Source of the DNA: Marsupella aquatica
Taxonomy: Eukaryota; Marchantiophyta
Reading direction: 5' to 3'
NCBI GenBank assembly: GCA_973895155.1
Contig: OZ316893.1
Coordinates: 24,862,001 to 24,926,000, forward strand
DNA: 64,000 nt
The notes below the pieces were generated by a model. It saw only the letters and a program-made list of their open reading frames with translations, searched no databases and was not told the origin of the DNA. The translations under genes and the position numbers were made by a program. Numbering within the stretch: position 1 is the stretch's first letter; each line of letters starts with the position of its first letter. Positions 1 through 12,307 of the stretch are shown one piece after another.

Positions 1-919
1 TCAGATAATAAAGAATCTTTTGTTTGCAAAGTCTAGGATAAGGTCCTACAGTCTAGAGTGAGGCCTCCAGACCATAACTTGGGCATTCCGGAGTTAAGGG
101 GCATTGATAGTACTCGCCATCCATTCACCAAATTAGCAGTTAGCTTAAGTTAAGTGAATACCGAGCAGCTAACTTAAACTAAAACTGGTGTACAAGTTGT
201 TTTGGTGTATTGAGTTGGGTTCCTGAATTGATTCAAGATGGTGGGATACTTCTTGAGCATCAACTTTGGACTGTTTAAAAATTTTATTTTGGGTTATAAT
301 AAAACACAAATGAATATTTTTATGAGTTATTTGCTTGGTGGGACCCCAGTGAACCTACAATTATAAATCTCATGATTGGGTCTTTTGCCTGAGGGATCAT
401 GTCTCCCGATTGGGCGCCATTTGTTTTTTGGAAGTTTGAAATAAAAAGTCATGAGACCTTGCTGAAAAACTAAGCAGAGAGCCCCACCTTGAGGGCTTGG
501 TTAGGTGTGGGGAAGGACACCCAGGCCCAATTGAGCGTGAAGCTTGTCAACTTGGGGGATGAAGTGGGGGCTTCCAGTCAATGCACAATAGAGTATCAGG
601 TCAGTTGAAGAGAAAGAGAGTTTGGGACAGGCACTATGGGTGAAGAATTTTCATTATTTGCAAGAGGTTGATTAGACACATTTCATTATCAATGTTGACA
701 ATAGTGATATGTTGGGATTGTATGGCAATCTACTTCCACAATAAGCAATGCCACCAGAAATCATTGCCTGGTTTGCTTACAAATTTGAAAGGATGGAACA
801 AAAGTCAGCAGTCAGATGGTTCAAAGATTTTTGGCACTGTCTCTTGGATCAACTGAAATGGGATGTCTGAGGGGTAGTACTTATTAGTATTTTGGAGGCT
901 TAGGGTACCATGTGGTATT
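1..919. other. intergenic, no gene seen
   Basis: I see no convincing coding region. Short open frames here have no recognisable motif. The stretch around 380-420 contains a GGGATCATGTCTCC core that recurs near 40440-40490 and, degenerate, near 28265 and 43520, so it is probably part of a dispersed repeat. Confidence 0.5.
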
Positions 920-1192
920 GCAGAAGTGTTATGATCAGATGTGACATCATGCAGAAGTGTTATTGAGCAGATGTGATGTCACGCGGAAGTGGTTGCGAGT
1001 AGAAGCGTTACTGAGCCGACGTGGTGTCGTGCGGAAGTGTTATTGAGTAGAAGTGATGTCACCCAGAACTCTTACAGAGCCATCATGATGTCATGACAAA
1101 GTGTTATTGAGCAGAAGTGATGTCACGCTCAAGTGCTACTTAGCAGTCGTGATGTCAAGCAGAAGTGTTATTGAGTAGATGTGATGTCAATG
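920..1192. repeat. 32-bp minisatellite, about 8 units
   Basis: Eight degenerate units start near 920, 951, 983, 1031, 1063, 1095, 1127 and 1159. Most are 32 bp; the third is 48 bp because of an internal partial duplication. Units begin GCAGAAGTGTTATTGAG and end GATGTCAC or a close variant, so near-palindromic TGATGTCA blocks recur at regular spacing. Confidence 0.85.
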
Positions 1193-1315
1193 TAGAGGGG
1201 AGGTGAGGCTATTTCAGACATTGGGGCAGGCTGGGCAAGGGTGTTGGGTATGCCAAAAATTCTATTTCTGTTTCCGTCCCCATTTTCCCTCTCCCACAGA
1301 CTCTTCTTATAATTT

Positions 1316-1447
1316 CATTTTCCCTTCCCTTCCCTTCCCTTCCCTCTCTGCTCCCCCAATACACTCCCTCCCACTTCCTCTCCACTCCCCTCCCCTCCCA
1401 GCCTGTTTTACACCTCACCCCACCACCGTCCCCCTTCAACATTTTTT
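1316..1447. repeat. pyrimidine-rich CCCTT tract
   Basis: An almost pure C/T stretch on the + strand with CCCTT iterated about five times near 1322-1345, then CT-rich sequence with TCC and CCT runs. Open frames across it on both strands are compositional artefacts. Confidence 0.8.
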
Positions 1448-1839
1448 CCCCTGATAGCCCACCTTGTGTCTAGAAAGCTGCATCCTCCCCCAACCTGCAC
1501 CTTGGGCCTCTCTCCCTCCCATGCAATTGTCACAAGCCCACCCTACCCTGAGCCAATTAAAAATCCAACACACCCCTCCTGCAGGCTTGCTTGGCCTCAG
1601 AAAACGTAAAATAAATTGGATGGCAGGAATTCTTTGGCCATACGAGTGCTGTTGTAGAATGTGCATTCATGAGCCTGAATGCACATTCTTTGAATAAAAA
1701 TAAAATCATGCATGATCATCATTTCACATACATCATATCCATGAGTCTTCCATCCACATGGTGGGCCACAGAGTTACAGTTTGGAGGCTTCAGTCTAGAA
1801 GCCTATACCCTAATGCTAGCTTGGGGTTCACGATTTATA

Positions 1840-2165
1840 AATACTAGCCCCAACTACCCGTTCTTTGAAGGTAAATAGCAGAGAGTACAATAAAAATTAT
1901 CAAAATATATTTTCTATCCATATTCTTTGAAGGTTAATGAAATGATAAAAAAAATTCATCATTTTAATAATCATATATAATATACCCTTCTTCTTTATGT
2001 GCACATGAGTATTTTTCAATGCACATATGTTGTGGTGGGGCCATAGTGCATATAGAAATTATCAAGGAAAACTGGTATGTACATACATCATGTCATGAGT
2101 TTCTCCCATGCACATGATGGCCATAGAGTTAAGGTCTAGAGTCTTCACTCTAGACCTAGGCTCTT
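1840..2165 (+). repeat. ~330-bp dispersed repeat, copy 1
   Basis: This stretch aligns by eye with 44810-45130. Shared blocks occur in the same order: ACTAGCCCCAACTACCC, a TCTTTGAAGGTTAATGAAAT block, an ACATACATCAT block, CATGATGGCCATAGAGTTA, and a CTCTAGA-rich end. The terminal part is also repeated at about 1713-1830. No coding capacity is visible, so it is probably a non-autonomous element. Confidence 0.7.
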
Positions 2166-2224
2166 AAAAGTAGACTTGAGTTGGCACTTTAATAGTAAGA
2201 AGATTTCCGTAATTAATTGGAAGA

Positions 2225-2655
2225 ATAGGGTAATGTCCTGGTTAGAGGGCATTGTGGGATATAATGCCCATAACTAGGACATTAATGTACGTAAAAACTT
2301 GAGTGATTTTAAAGTAACAAACAAGAAAAAGTGAATCCCTGAAATAGAAAATTCATATTAAAAGGTCATCCAAGAAGTGGTTGCTATGGAATTGGCTAAA
2401 AATATACGTTCTTGAGTTATATTAGATTCTATTCATAGATATTTTGTTCGTATCACCATATAAGATTTGGTTATCGTCTTGAGATCATGACTAAATTTAA
2501 TTGTTTTTTGTGTATGGTAAAACTATATTTAATTTTTACTTTTACTATATTTATGGTGTTTTGTATAATCCCCTCCTCAAAAAAAGGGGTGCATTATGGA
2601 GAATTAATGCACTCAAATATACAAAGAGAAAAGTCATGAAAGGCTTTACGTATGG
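2225..2655 (+). mobile_element. foldback/MITE-like element, copy 1
   Basis: The left end carries a 52-bp near-perfect hairpin at 2232-2283: AATGTCCTGGTTAGAGGGC pairs with GCCCATAACTAGGACATT. After it come AAAAACTTGAGTGATTTT and, at the right, GAATTAATGCACTCAAA. The same blocks in the same order are found at 19436-19895. There is no transposase frame. Confidence 0.75.
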
Positions 2656-3937
2656 GTAATCACGGCAGGAAAGGAAACAATCTCCTGGTCTAATGTGGGC
2701 CAAGAAAACCTTAGATCCTCTCCAACCTCACTGGATTTTGGTGAGTGTAAGATATATACCTTGTCTGAAAATCTCTTCTATGTGCAAATTTGGTAACAAA
2801 AAACCCAATCCTTGAAATTCAATAGCTTTAGAGTGCATGAGTTGGATCGTACTAATTTTGTATAGTCTTTTGGGTTAAGTCAACACCCTGTTACAGTAAC
2901 CAAATTGGAGATGCCCTTAGGTAGCCATTACAAGATTTGTGGCTACTTGGGCAGATTTCCCTGCAAATCAAATGTGGAACATCTCCTTCCACAAAAAAAC
3001 TATAGTCGAGACCAAAGATTTAGAGATGCCTTGCAATAAATTCAAATCCCCCCTGAGAAGAAACTGCTGGACTGAGGTAGTCTAATAAAGTTTTTGTAGC
3101 TTTTTCTTTTCTTGGACTACTTGCCATGTGTTGTAGGATTGGATGACAAAAATGTAGCGGGCTCATCCTAACTGCACACCCCATAAGTACAAACTCTGCC
3201 TAGTTGTAAGTAGTTCTTCCTCTTTTTCCAACCATTTTGCTTCCCCAACTTCTCGTTTTGCAAAATGGTTGGAATTCCACGAACGAAAATATATGAAAGT
3301 GCAAAATCATCTACAAAGGTATATAGATACACCTATGGGTAAGAGCACAAAATCTACTGTGGAACTCTTATGGATAAGTGCATATCATTTTATGAGTTTA
3401 TGTTGCATGCAAGGCCCTGGCTTCTTCCCTGGAGTGTGCACTTAGCAGAGTTGACTGTAGACTCTAGACCAACAGGTTTCTTAGATGACGTGCAATAAAT
3501 GTCGTTCCCTTCAAGGTGAGAAAAGTCTAGCAGCTTGCATAGAGCATTCTGTGGTCTCAAGTTTCCAAGGATGACAGCCTATTTCACAATGAACATTTTC
3601 CTGGCCTATCTGCTATGTATTGTGTAGGAGTGGATGACTTCACGTAGAGTCAACTTCAGTCATTTCTTATGAAACTTCCCTTGTCACCTAAGTTGGGAAG
3701 GACAAAATAGGTCCTTTCCCTCCATTTAAAAAAATTTCTTAAGGATATTTTTGGCTGATTTGACTGTCACCCATACTAGTGGGGAAAGTAAAAAAAAGCC
3801 CGTTTCCCTCCACTTGTCAAGGAGATTTTTGACTTATTGAGGGATTCTGCCGACCATATCTGAGCACGGAGAGTGGTCGTTTAATAATAAATGTTTAATA
3901 AGAGGTCCTAATTTCACCTCAGGTGAAATGGAAAGAA
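2656..3937. other. intergenic, no gene seen
   Basis: No open frame with recognisable content, no RNA gene and no strong repeat structure was found here. The sequence is moderately AT-rich with scattered stop codons in all frames. Confidence 0.5.
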
Positions 3938-4160
3938 CCAAATTGCCCCACGTTTGTAAGTAACTTTACGAGAACTACTGGACAACAATAACCGTCATTT
4001 CCAGGAGTTTGTTTTTAGATTAATGGTAATCTTTCATTCTTTTAGATCACCAAATTGCCCCACGTTTGTAAAGAACTTTACCAGAACTACTGGACAACAA
4101 TAACCGTCATTTCCAGGAGTTTGTTTTTAGATTATTGGCAATCTTTTATTCTCTTAGATC
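3938..4160. repeat. 112-bp tandem duplication
   Basis: Two copies, at 3938-4049 and 4050-4160, differ at only a handful of positions. Each starts CCAAATTGCCCCACGTTTG, contains AACAATAACCGTCATTTCC, and ends in TTAGATCA. Confidence 0.9.
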
Positions 4161-4565
4161 AACTGACCAACACACTTTGGCTTTATATGAAATTGACAGA
4201 TCACTAGTACAAAAAATATCCTAATCATACATGGACGGCCCCCCTCAAATTTCATGTGTGGACAATGGAGTTGGGACCAAAGTTTAGACCACCACTTGAG
4301 GTGGTAATCTGAAAGGACCTAGCAGACCTTCTCATTCTGTGAGAACACATTACTAAACCTACTATGTGATCATTTTTGATGTCTAAATAGAATTTGTGGA
4401 TCAGGTATGGTAAAACATAAGATAGTGATGGGTCAAAATTTGTCTTCTCCTTCTTGTAGAGTCCCCTAGTTTCACCCAAAGCGAATAGGAGGGCCAATCT
4501 TGTTCCAAAGATAGATTCCAGACCAAAAAACTTTTGAAATACAATTTAGAAACGCTAATCACTCA

Positions 4566-4885
4566 AACCAAGGAGCCCAAGCGCTTGGAAATGCCTGGAC
4601 CACAGCTGGAGGCGGTCTAAAACTGTAGAAAAAAAGTAATCCACATCAGCATTTACTTGGGGCCACTATCTGCCACGTATAGGTGAAAAAAGTGAAACCA
4701 AGGAGCCCAAGCGTTTGGAAATGCCTGGACCACAGCTGGAGGCGGACTTAAAGTGTAGAAAAAAAGAAGTAATCCACATCAGCATTTACTTGGGGCCACT
4801 ATTTGCCATCTAGAATAGGTGAAAAAATTAGTGATCCACATCAGCATTTACCTGGGGGGCCATTATTTGCCATGTAGCATAAGTA
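4566..4885. repeat. ~130-bp tandem repeat, 2.4 copies
   Basis: Copies start near 4568 and 4697 with AAACCAAGGAGCCCAAGCG and contain ATCCACATCAGCATTTAC and TGGGGCCACTAT. A third, truncated copy of the second half occupies about 4835-4885. A diverged relative may lie at 27130-27200. Confidence 0.85.
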
Positions 4886-5149
4886 GAGACCAGACCTAAA
4901 TGATTTCTCATGCATCCAAAGTCAACTGCAACCCATTTCCACTAATGATAGCATCCGCATTGTAACCGAGAGGGCATAAAGGTTCCCTTTCCGTTCATTA
5001 TAGTATCCACATTTTAAGCTAAGGGAATAAAACGAAGCAATGGGCCCGACGTTTTGTAAACCGCCCTAAATCCCCCCCTTTTCGCTACACGAGAGAAATG
5101 TGCCTTGTGGTTTTGCACTGAGGCTTTCTTTCAGCCACGAACAGCGGAC

Positions 5150-5380
5150 CAGAGCAGACCAGAGCAGACCAGAGCTGAGCTGAGCTGAGCTTGCGACTCT
5201 GTTTTTGGGACTCTGTTTCGCGACTCTGTTATCATTGCGTTGCAGGTGTTGTCGTTGGCGATGGCCGCGGCGGCTTCAGCTACGATCGTCGGTGCTTTTC
5301 ATGGATCCGTTGCTGCGCGGTAGACGACTGCAATCCAGGTGTGTATCTCGATCGAAGGCCACGGCGAGCAATAAAAAAAG

Positions 5381-5425
<45 letters not shown>

Positions 5426-8400
5426 GTAGGTGGTCGTCTGTTGTAGCTCGGATGAAGTCAGAGGCAGTCGGTTGCAGACCGTGAGAGACTGAGAGGGAGG
5501 AAAGGTAATGGTTGGCGTCGGGGCGGTGGGGTTGGGTATGGTGGGCGAGGAATCTGTCTAGGAAGAAGAGCTACTGCTTCGTTTGCGGAAATTGATGATT
5601 GATTGATTTTGTTCTCACTTCCTGACTGACGAGAATTCGTAGACAATGTCACTGAGTGAGAGATCATGGGGTATTTCACCGGCTGGCTGCTGATGTCGGT
5701 CAGTTGTCTGGTGGCCTATCCCCCGTTCCTGTCTCGCCTCCGCTCTCTCTGTCGCCGACCCTTGCTGGCCCCTTCGTTTACGGAAGACTTTCCCAGCTCC
5801 TAGTGTACCTCCTCCTTCTCCCTTGCTCTGCGCCTCGTCTTCCTGCGCTTCTCGTTAACCTCCTATTTTTGGATTGTGTTTGCTCTTCTCATTTCGTCGA
5901 ATTTCTGCACAGAACTTCCGTGGCGCTGAGGACGGTGCGGGGCGTAGACATTGAGGAGAGAGAGAGAGAGAGGGAGTAAATCGAAGGTGTTCGCTCTTGT
6001 CTCGTCGATTTTATGCAGCGAACTTACGTGGCGATTTGGATTCTGCCGGGACCAGAGATTGGTTAGAGATCGAGAGAGAGGGAGATACTCGAAGCAGCTA
6101 GCGCGAACGGCTGACTTGGTGGCGTCGGATATCATTCTATCACAGACCGGAATTGTGTGAAGGCGTTACGGACTTTTCTCAACTGGGAGTCGGAGGAGGA
6201 GGAGAGGAGAGGAGTGGAGGAGGCTCGGACATATTCCTTGGATACAGCAAGGACGTCAAGGGTTCCTGCTGCTCTCCCTGTCTCGTAGGCTTCCGGAGTT
6301 GCTGCTGGCTGCTGGTCTCCGTTTGAAGGCTTCTTGAAGAGAACGTTCGATTTAGGGTCCAGCTACGAAGGCCAAATCTCTCGGGCCCTTACTTCCATGT
6401 ACTGCGTTTGCGTTCCCCAATCTACGCCACAACCCCCGGCTCAGCAGGATTGATTTTGTCGGCTGATTCACTCACTCAACCCGAAGCGTGTGGTGGAAGA
6501 CTCCAAAGAGGCTGTTTGACTTTGCTAGCAGCATCAGAGCAAAGCAGGTCCAGCGTTCTTGTGTGTCTCACGTCCTATGATGAGTAAGCTCTCTTTCTCA
6601 AGAGAGGATGCAAAGAGAACGTAGCGGAGGATCTCCTTGCCGGTTTGCAGAAGCAGCTAAGGTGGACAGAAGTTGGCTCATCTGTTTGGGTTGCTTGTCG
6701 CGCGGTAATACTAGAACTGTCTCAGTAAGGGAGCGTCTCCAACTGCAAGCTTGTATAATTCCAGGGATTTCGAGTCTTCCATCTTCACACAGATTAAGGC
6801 GACTAGGTGCGGAGACCCCTGGTGCAAATTAATCGAATAATTGAACCATTTCTGATTGCGAACGACTGGCATGGAGCCCATAGTTTTGGATCATGGACGC
6901 CGTTGGAGAATGGGGGACCGGTTGCATCGTGCCGCTGTAGTTTGAGAGGGAGTAATTTGTGACTGTGACAGTCTGTTGGGTACCCGAAGTCGTTGAAGTT
7001 GCTCACAAGAGGGACCAAATTGGTAGTCTCACGATGGGATCGAAGTGCCCGCTCCCGTAATGTTACCAGCTCCACATTCTTTTTCACCAGGTGAGTACTA
7101 CATCGATTGTCATGGCTTCATGAATTCGGGTCCCGCTCAATTAATTGTCTGTCTAGAATTCTAAGAAACAGTTTCCGTGCCTTCCTCGGAAATGTTCATG
7201 CTTGAATCCGGCTAGTGGCCAAGCGATGAACGATGTAGGTGCGTGTGTGGATACTCTTGTTTGTGGTGGTACTGCGGAATAGTCTGTTTAGAGCAGAGCA
7301 CTTTTGTGAAGCAGTGACTTCCCCCTTTTTTTCCTTTTTAGCTGGGTTTCCTGTGTTTACTGTAGTAGAACATTCAAGAGAAGCTTTTCTGTGGTCCTGC
7401 TTGACAATAATGCTTGCTTGATCTAGAATGTATGGCGTTCTGATCGTTGGAGTGTAGGGTTTTTCCCAATAGAAAGATATGTTTGTTGTTACCTGGCTGC
7501 AATCTGTGTTGGGCCGTGCGTACTGTATTAGAGAAATTGGTTTTCCGAGTGGTTTTTGTGGGACTGTGAACAGTCTCCTTGATATAGAAATTATGACACG
7601 CCTGGGAAGCTTCAGAGGTATAACTCAGCTCCTGTCTATATCTCTCGAGATTCAGGCGGAGCTGTCCAAGTAAAACGAGGAGTCCTCCACTTGAGAGTTG
7701 ACAAGTTACTGTAGTCGGAACTAAGCTTGTAGCCCCTTGTGAGCCTCATATCCAAAATTATGCCTTATCACATATGCTATATTAGTCCCGGCACAATGAC
7801 TCTGGCGGCACCTCTGTTTCCCTGGGTTATCTGGTGTTCGGACAGACGGACGGAAGGAAGGAAGGAAATATTTTTCCTTTAGAGCCCTAACTAGCTCGGG
7901 AATGAGTTTGAAGGTGGATTATGTAGAGGGCCGAAGTCTCGATATCATGCTCCGTTGGAAAGGGGGAAAGGGGGGGGGGGAAGAGCGGGCGCGCGCGCAT
8001 GGTTTTACCTCCAGTACTGGATCCTTCCTCTAGTTCACAAGTAAAGACCTTTGTCACATCCTCGGCACTTGAGTACAGCATTCTGTTCTCCTCAACTTGA
8101 CGAAAGGAGATTCTAGGCGTTAGTTTGAGTGACGACTCTAGTAGAGCTCTTCTCCCATCACGAGTATGTTTGTTATTGTGCCTATTTGCCTCCGAGGGCA
8201 GCCGGAGACTTCCTGTGCAACATTTTCTGGTAGCGGTCTGTTGATTTTGAAGGACAACAAGTTGACTTAGTCATGAAAAGATTCAAAGAGGCTGACGAGC
8301 TACTGGCTGTATATTTGCATAGTAAGCCACGAGAGCAGGGCCTGAAATGGGCTCCCTCATCCGTTTGGGCTAGCAAGAATAGGTTGCAACAAGTTCAGTC

Positions 8401-8500
8401 ATCATAAAATAAAATTTCTGCAGAGTGATTGCTGAGCTAATGTGAGCTAACGCCAAAGGTCGATATGTGTAACGTGCAGGAGATATGCCGTTGCATCAAA
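5150..8500 (+). promoter_or_regulatory. long 5' leader/promoter of the bHLH gene
   Basis: From about 5150 the composition changes to GC-richer, CT/GA-rich sequence typical of plant 5' UTRs. It has GA microsatellites at 5384-5421 and 5961-5975 and short GAGCAGACCA and GAGCT iterations at 5154-5190. A strong donor, CCAG/GTGAGTAC, follows 7090. A matching acceptor, GTGCAG/G, precedes 8480, so an untranslated exon and a leader intron are inferred. Many upstream ATGs with short frames (for example 5191, 5656, 6608) suggest translational control if this region is in the mRNA. The transcription start is not resolved. Confidence 0.45.
5384..5421 (+). repeat. (GA)n microsatellite
   Basis: About 19 uninterrupted GA dinucleotides within the presumed leader of the bHLH gene. 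A shorter run follows at 5961-5975. GA/CT repeats are common in plant promoters and 5' UTRs. Confidence 0.9.
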
Positions 8501-11500
8501 ATGGCGCCAGCAGTCAAGAAAAGGAACTTGTCCTCTGATGCTCCCAAGAACCCATATCGAGGGCAGCTACAAGGAGCTGCCCAAAGCATCAAGTGGACCT
8601 ACGCCGCTTTGTGGCAGCGGTCGCCGACTCAGAAAGAGTACTTTCAAACTTATCATATGTGTTTGTCGTTTCTATCAATCTATTTATTTGAAGTCGCTCA
8701 ATCGATTGCTTTGTCATATTTTCAATCTTCTCAGTGATGATAATAGATGCGGTACAAGTGATAAGATGATGTTTCTATTTTGATTTGTAAAGCATGGTGA
8801 ATTCGTCTGGAAACGAATGTATTGGCCTCACGCTCGCAAAGACATATCGCTGATTGTATTTTAATTGTCCCTCATTGTGAAGCGTTCTGGTTTGGGGAGA
8901 TGGGTACTACAACGGAGCGATCAAGACGCGGAAGACGGTGCAAGCCGCAGAGCTCAGTCAAGAGGAGCTTGGATTGCAGAGGACCCGGCAATTGCGAGAG
9001 CTGTATGAGACCTTATCAACAGCTGGAGATAGCAATCAAATGAACAATCGGAGACCATCTGCATCTCTGACCCCGGAAGATCTTACCGAAACAGAGTGGT
9101 TCTATCTTCTATGCATGTCATGCTCTTTCTCAACTGACACTGGGTATTGTTTCAACTCTTTAGGGAAACCTTTGCTCTTAGTTTAAGGGAACCTCTGTGT
9201 CAAGATAATGCAATAGTTGAGGTTTTTTCCTCTCTAGCGGAAGACAATTGCGCAAAGTGGCTCTATATTATTCAGAAAATATTCAATTTCTTGAGTTAGC
9301 CGGGTTTTCCTTCCGCTGTGCAGTACAGCAGATATTGAAGACGGTGGTCGATTGTAAAATCTCTAAGCTGCTTTGGATTATGGATAGCAAAGGGAGTGGA
9401 TGATTGTCTAACGGTTTGATATTAACTCTCAATTTTTAGATCTGAGATCTTGGAGTGAACGCAAATTTATATCAACTGTTATGTTTGCGCAGTTTGCCAG
9501 GCAAAGCTCTAAGTAAGGGGCAGCATGTCTGGCTAACTGAGGCCAACAATGCCAGTCCGGATGTCTTCACTCGATGCTTGTTGGCCAAGGTCTGGTCTCA
9601 TCCACGTTGTTCATGTGATTGAATGTAATGTTTTTAACGCTTTGTCTTACGAAGGTGATGATCGGACTGAAAGCCGTTACTTGTATGCTAATACTTATCC
9701 TATTGGAGACTCTGTTAACCTGCCCGTGAGTTGTGGTTCATATGATTATACTTTGTGCAATACTAACATGGCTTTTCATTGAACTGTCTTAAAAAAATAT
9801 GTTTCTTGCTTGGAGCATGGGTGCAGACGGCTCATATCAAGGTATGTGAAGATAACGGACAATAAACTCACTCGGCAGCATTAGGATAGAGGATTGCCTA
9901 TATGTACATCATTGAAGATCTGGCCTCAGAGACCACGAATTACCTCCTGTCATTAGTTGGCCGTAGAATTGTGTGTGGAAGCGAAGTTGCTGTCGTCGCA
10001 CTTTTGATTACAACAGTTTTGACTTATTGCCTAGGAACTTGTGCTGAAGTGATACAAGTTTCTCTTACACAAAGTGACTGACGCGTCGGTCTTTGTCTAT
10101 CTTGCAGACAGTTGTGTGCATTCCGATTGGTGAGGCAGTGGTGGAGGTTGGGACCAAAGACCTTGTAAGTGCGCCCACCAGGTTCTTTTCTCTTGGATGG
10201 AAGGGATTGCACAAGCTGTACATTCTTAATGGTCACGGTCAATAATGTATGAGGCAAGATTTAGATGGACCGACTGACTCTAGTAGCCCTCAGAAAGAAG
10301 AAATCACGATTTATGTGCATCGATTGCGTTTATGGATCGGAATCAAGTTCTGAATGATGACCTTCGATGCCAATTTGTTGAGGATCGTTCTTTCTGCATC
10401 GTGCTTGTCAGTCCTCCTCGAATCTAACAGCAAATATTTTCTTTGCAGGTAAATGAAGATCTTTCGATTGTACAACGTATCAAGGCCTTCTTTGTCAAGC
10501 CTGTGGGGTCTGCGCAGTCTTCTTCTGGGGCTCAACATCAGGGGCCTGGTATTGGAAATCCCTATGGAGGTCATGAAAGCTGGTTAAACACCTACCAGGC
10601 TCACGGAGCCCAGATGAATGGCATAGAAAGTGGACATGGCTTGCTTGCCGGAGATGTTTCTATGTTACTAGATAATCACATGGACCACGCTATGAATGAA
10701 TTGGAGCTCGATCTTCCAGGGGCTTCAACTTCTCAAACTGATGCAATCTTACTTGGATTGGGCCAAAGTGCTGGTGTTAATGGGTTCGGAACTCAACAAG
10801 CACGGAGCACTAATGGCAGTGCATTTGTTGATTGGAGAACGAAATCTTCTCCTATCATAACGGAGCACGCTCGGAGTAATTCCCAGTGGATGTTAAAGCA
10901 TGCTTTATTGCATATAACACAGCTATACAGCACTTCGATGGATGAGATGTCAGCCTGGAATCAGGCAGAAATGGATGGACGGATTAGGGCAGGGCAACGG
11001 AAGCCCGTTAATGCTCAGGATGATTTGAATGTGAGCCATGTGCTAGCGGAACGCCGACGACGAGAGAAGCTGAATGACAGATTTATGTCTTTGCGAGCTC
11101 TTGTTCCGTTCGTCACCAAGGTATTATCTGCATACTTAAATAGTCTTTGATTGAGTCATGTGTTTGGGCCAGGAAAATTAGTGTGCCAGGAATTGGAATG
11201 CCTCGAGTCTCTAGATAAATGTCTGGTAGGTTTACCGGTTCGTGTAGAAGTCCTGTATGATGGGGTTGCACTGAGGCTGATGCGCCCTATCCAAGTTGAA
11301 TGCCACTTGAGTCTTCAATCGTCATTCTTGTTTTTTGATGCTGCACTGTTTAATCCCTTTACATGTGCAAATCTGGTGTTTAGATGTGGTATTCATAGCC
11401 GAATGCTTGATTGTCGTTTCTGTATTCTTTCGGTTGCTTTTGATGCCAATTCTGTTCAGAATGAAATGGTCGATTTGATTTTCTGTGTATTTGCCACGGT

Positions 11501-12307
11501 TGTTCCTTTTGAAAATAGCTGATTATGTTTTCTGTTGACTTCGTTGTATTATGCGTAGAATGAAGTGGTATATGACATTTGAGTTCTTTTAAATGTCAAT
11601 TATGTAAGGATGGAATGGTTACTTCTATACTGTGTTGATTTTAATGTGAATGATCCATGCAGATGGACAAAGCATCCATTCTGGGCGATGCCATTGAGTA
11701 CGTGAAGCAACTCCAGAAGCAAGTGAAGGAGATGGAGGTGCGGATGAAGCAGATGGAGTTGAAGTCGTCTCATGGTCTGGAGAGCGCTAACGGCAGTCGG
11801 AATCTCCCGGATCTGACCCCAAAGACCTCACCCTCTGAAACCTTCAACAGCTCACGAACTGATATAAACGGAAGTCAGTTGGATACGAGGCGCATGGATT
11901 TCTGCGATTTTGATGGAGTATCTGCCCCTGTGGTTCCGAGTTGTGACAATGAAATTCGGTCTCAGGCCGAAGGGAAATCCAGCTCCAGTCAAGACAGAGA
12001 AGAGATCGATTTTTGCAATTCTGATGAAGACGAGGCGGAGGCTTCTCCGGTTCTACGACAGCCTTTAACATCGGATGTGGAAGTAAACCTCGTCGAGGAT
12101 GAAGCTTTTCTCAAGGTTCACTGCCCATGGAGAAGAAGTGTTCTAGCAGATGTTCTGCAAACATTGAACAATTTGCAGTTGGACGTGGTCGTAGTTCAAG
12201 CAAATACCATAAATGGGAACCTGACTACGTCATTCAAAGCTAAGGTACAGGGTGGGAACACGTCCTTGAATAGAGGATTGTACGGTTTTGCAGATTTCCC
12301 GATCTGA
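8501..12307 (+). CDS. IIIf-type bHLH transcription factor (TT8/GL3 class)
   Basis: Predicted nuclear regulator acting with R2R3-MYB and WD40 partners on flavonoid-type pigments. Exons: 8501-8637, 8883-9143, 9493-9589, 9827-9841, 10108-10164, 10449-11120, 11663-12307; 627 aa. The MYB-interacting N-terminal region (about residues 22-190) contains SIKWTYAALWQ, VLVWGDGYYNGAIKTRKT, LTETEWFYLLC and TVVCIPIGEAVVEVGT. The basic region HVLAERRRREKLNDRF carries the H386-E390-R394 contacts of E-box binders. Helix 2 follows at 414-445 and an ACT-like domain at about 552-609. Exon 4 is a 15-nt microexon. ATG 8501 was chosen because the likely acceptor at 8478-8479 makes the in-frame ATG at 8465 intronic. 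The last 20 residues look unrelated to the family, so a further 3' intron is possible. The family call is firm; the subgroup is from remembered motifs. Confidence 0.92.
9827..9841 (+). other. 15-nt microexon of the bHLH gene
   Basis: The sequence reads GTGCAG/ACGGCTCATATCAAG/GTATGTG. It encodes TAHIK, which joins ...RCLLAK and TVVCIPIG in frame, as SAKIQ does in the related TT8 protein. Without it the frame stays open, but five conserved residues are lost. Confidence 0.85.
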
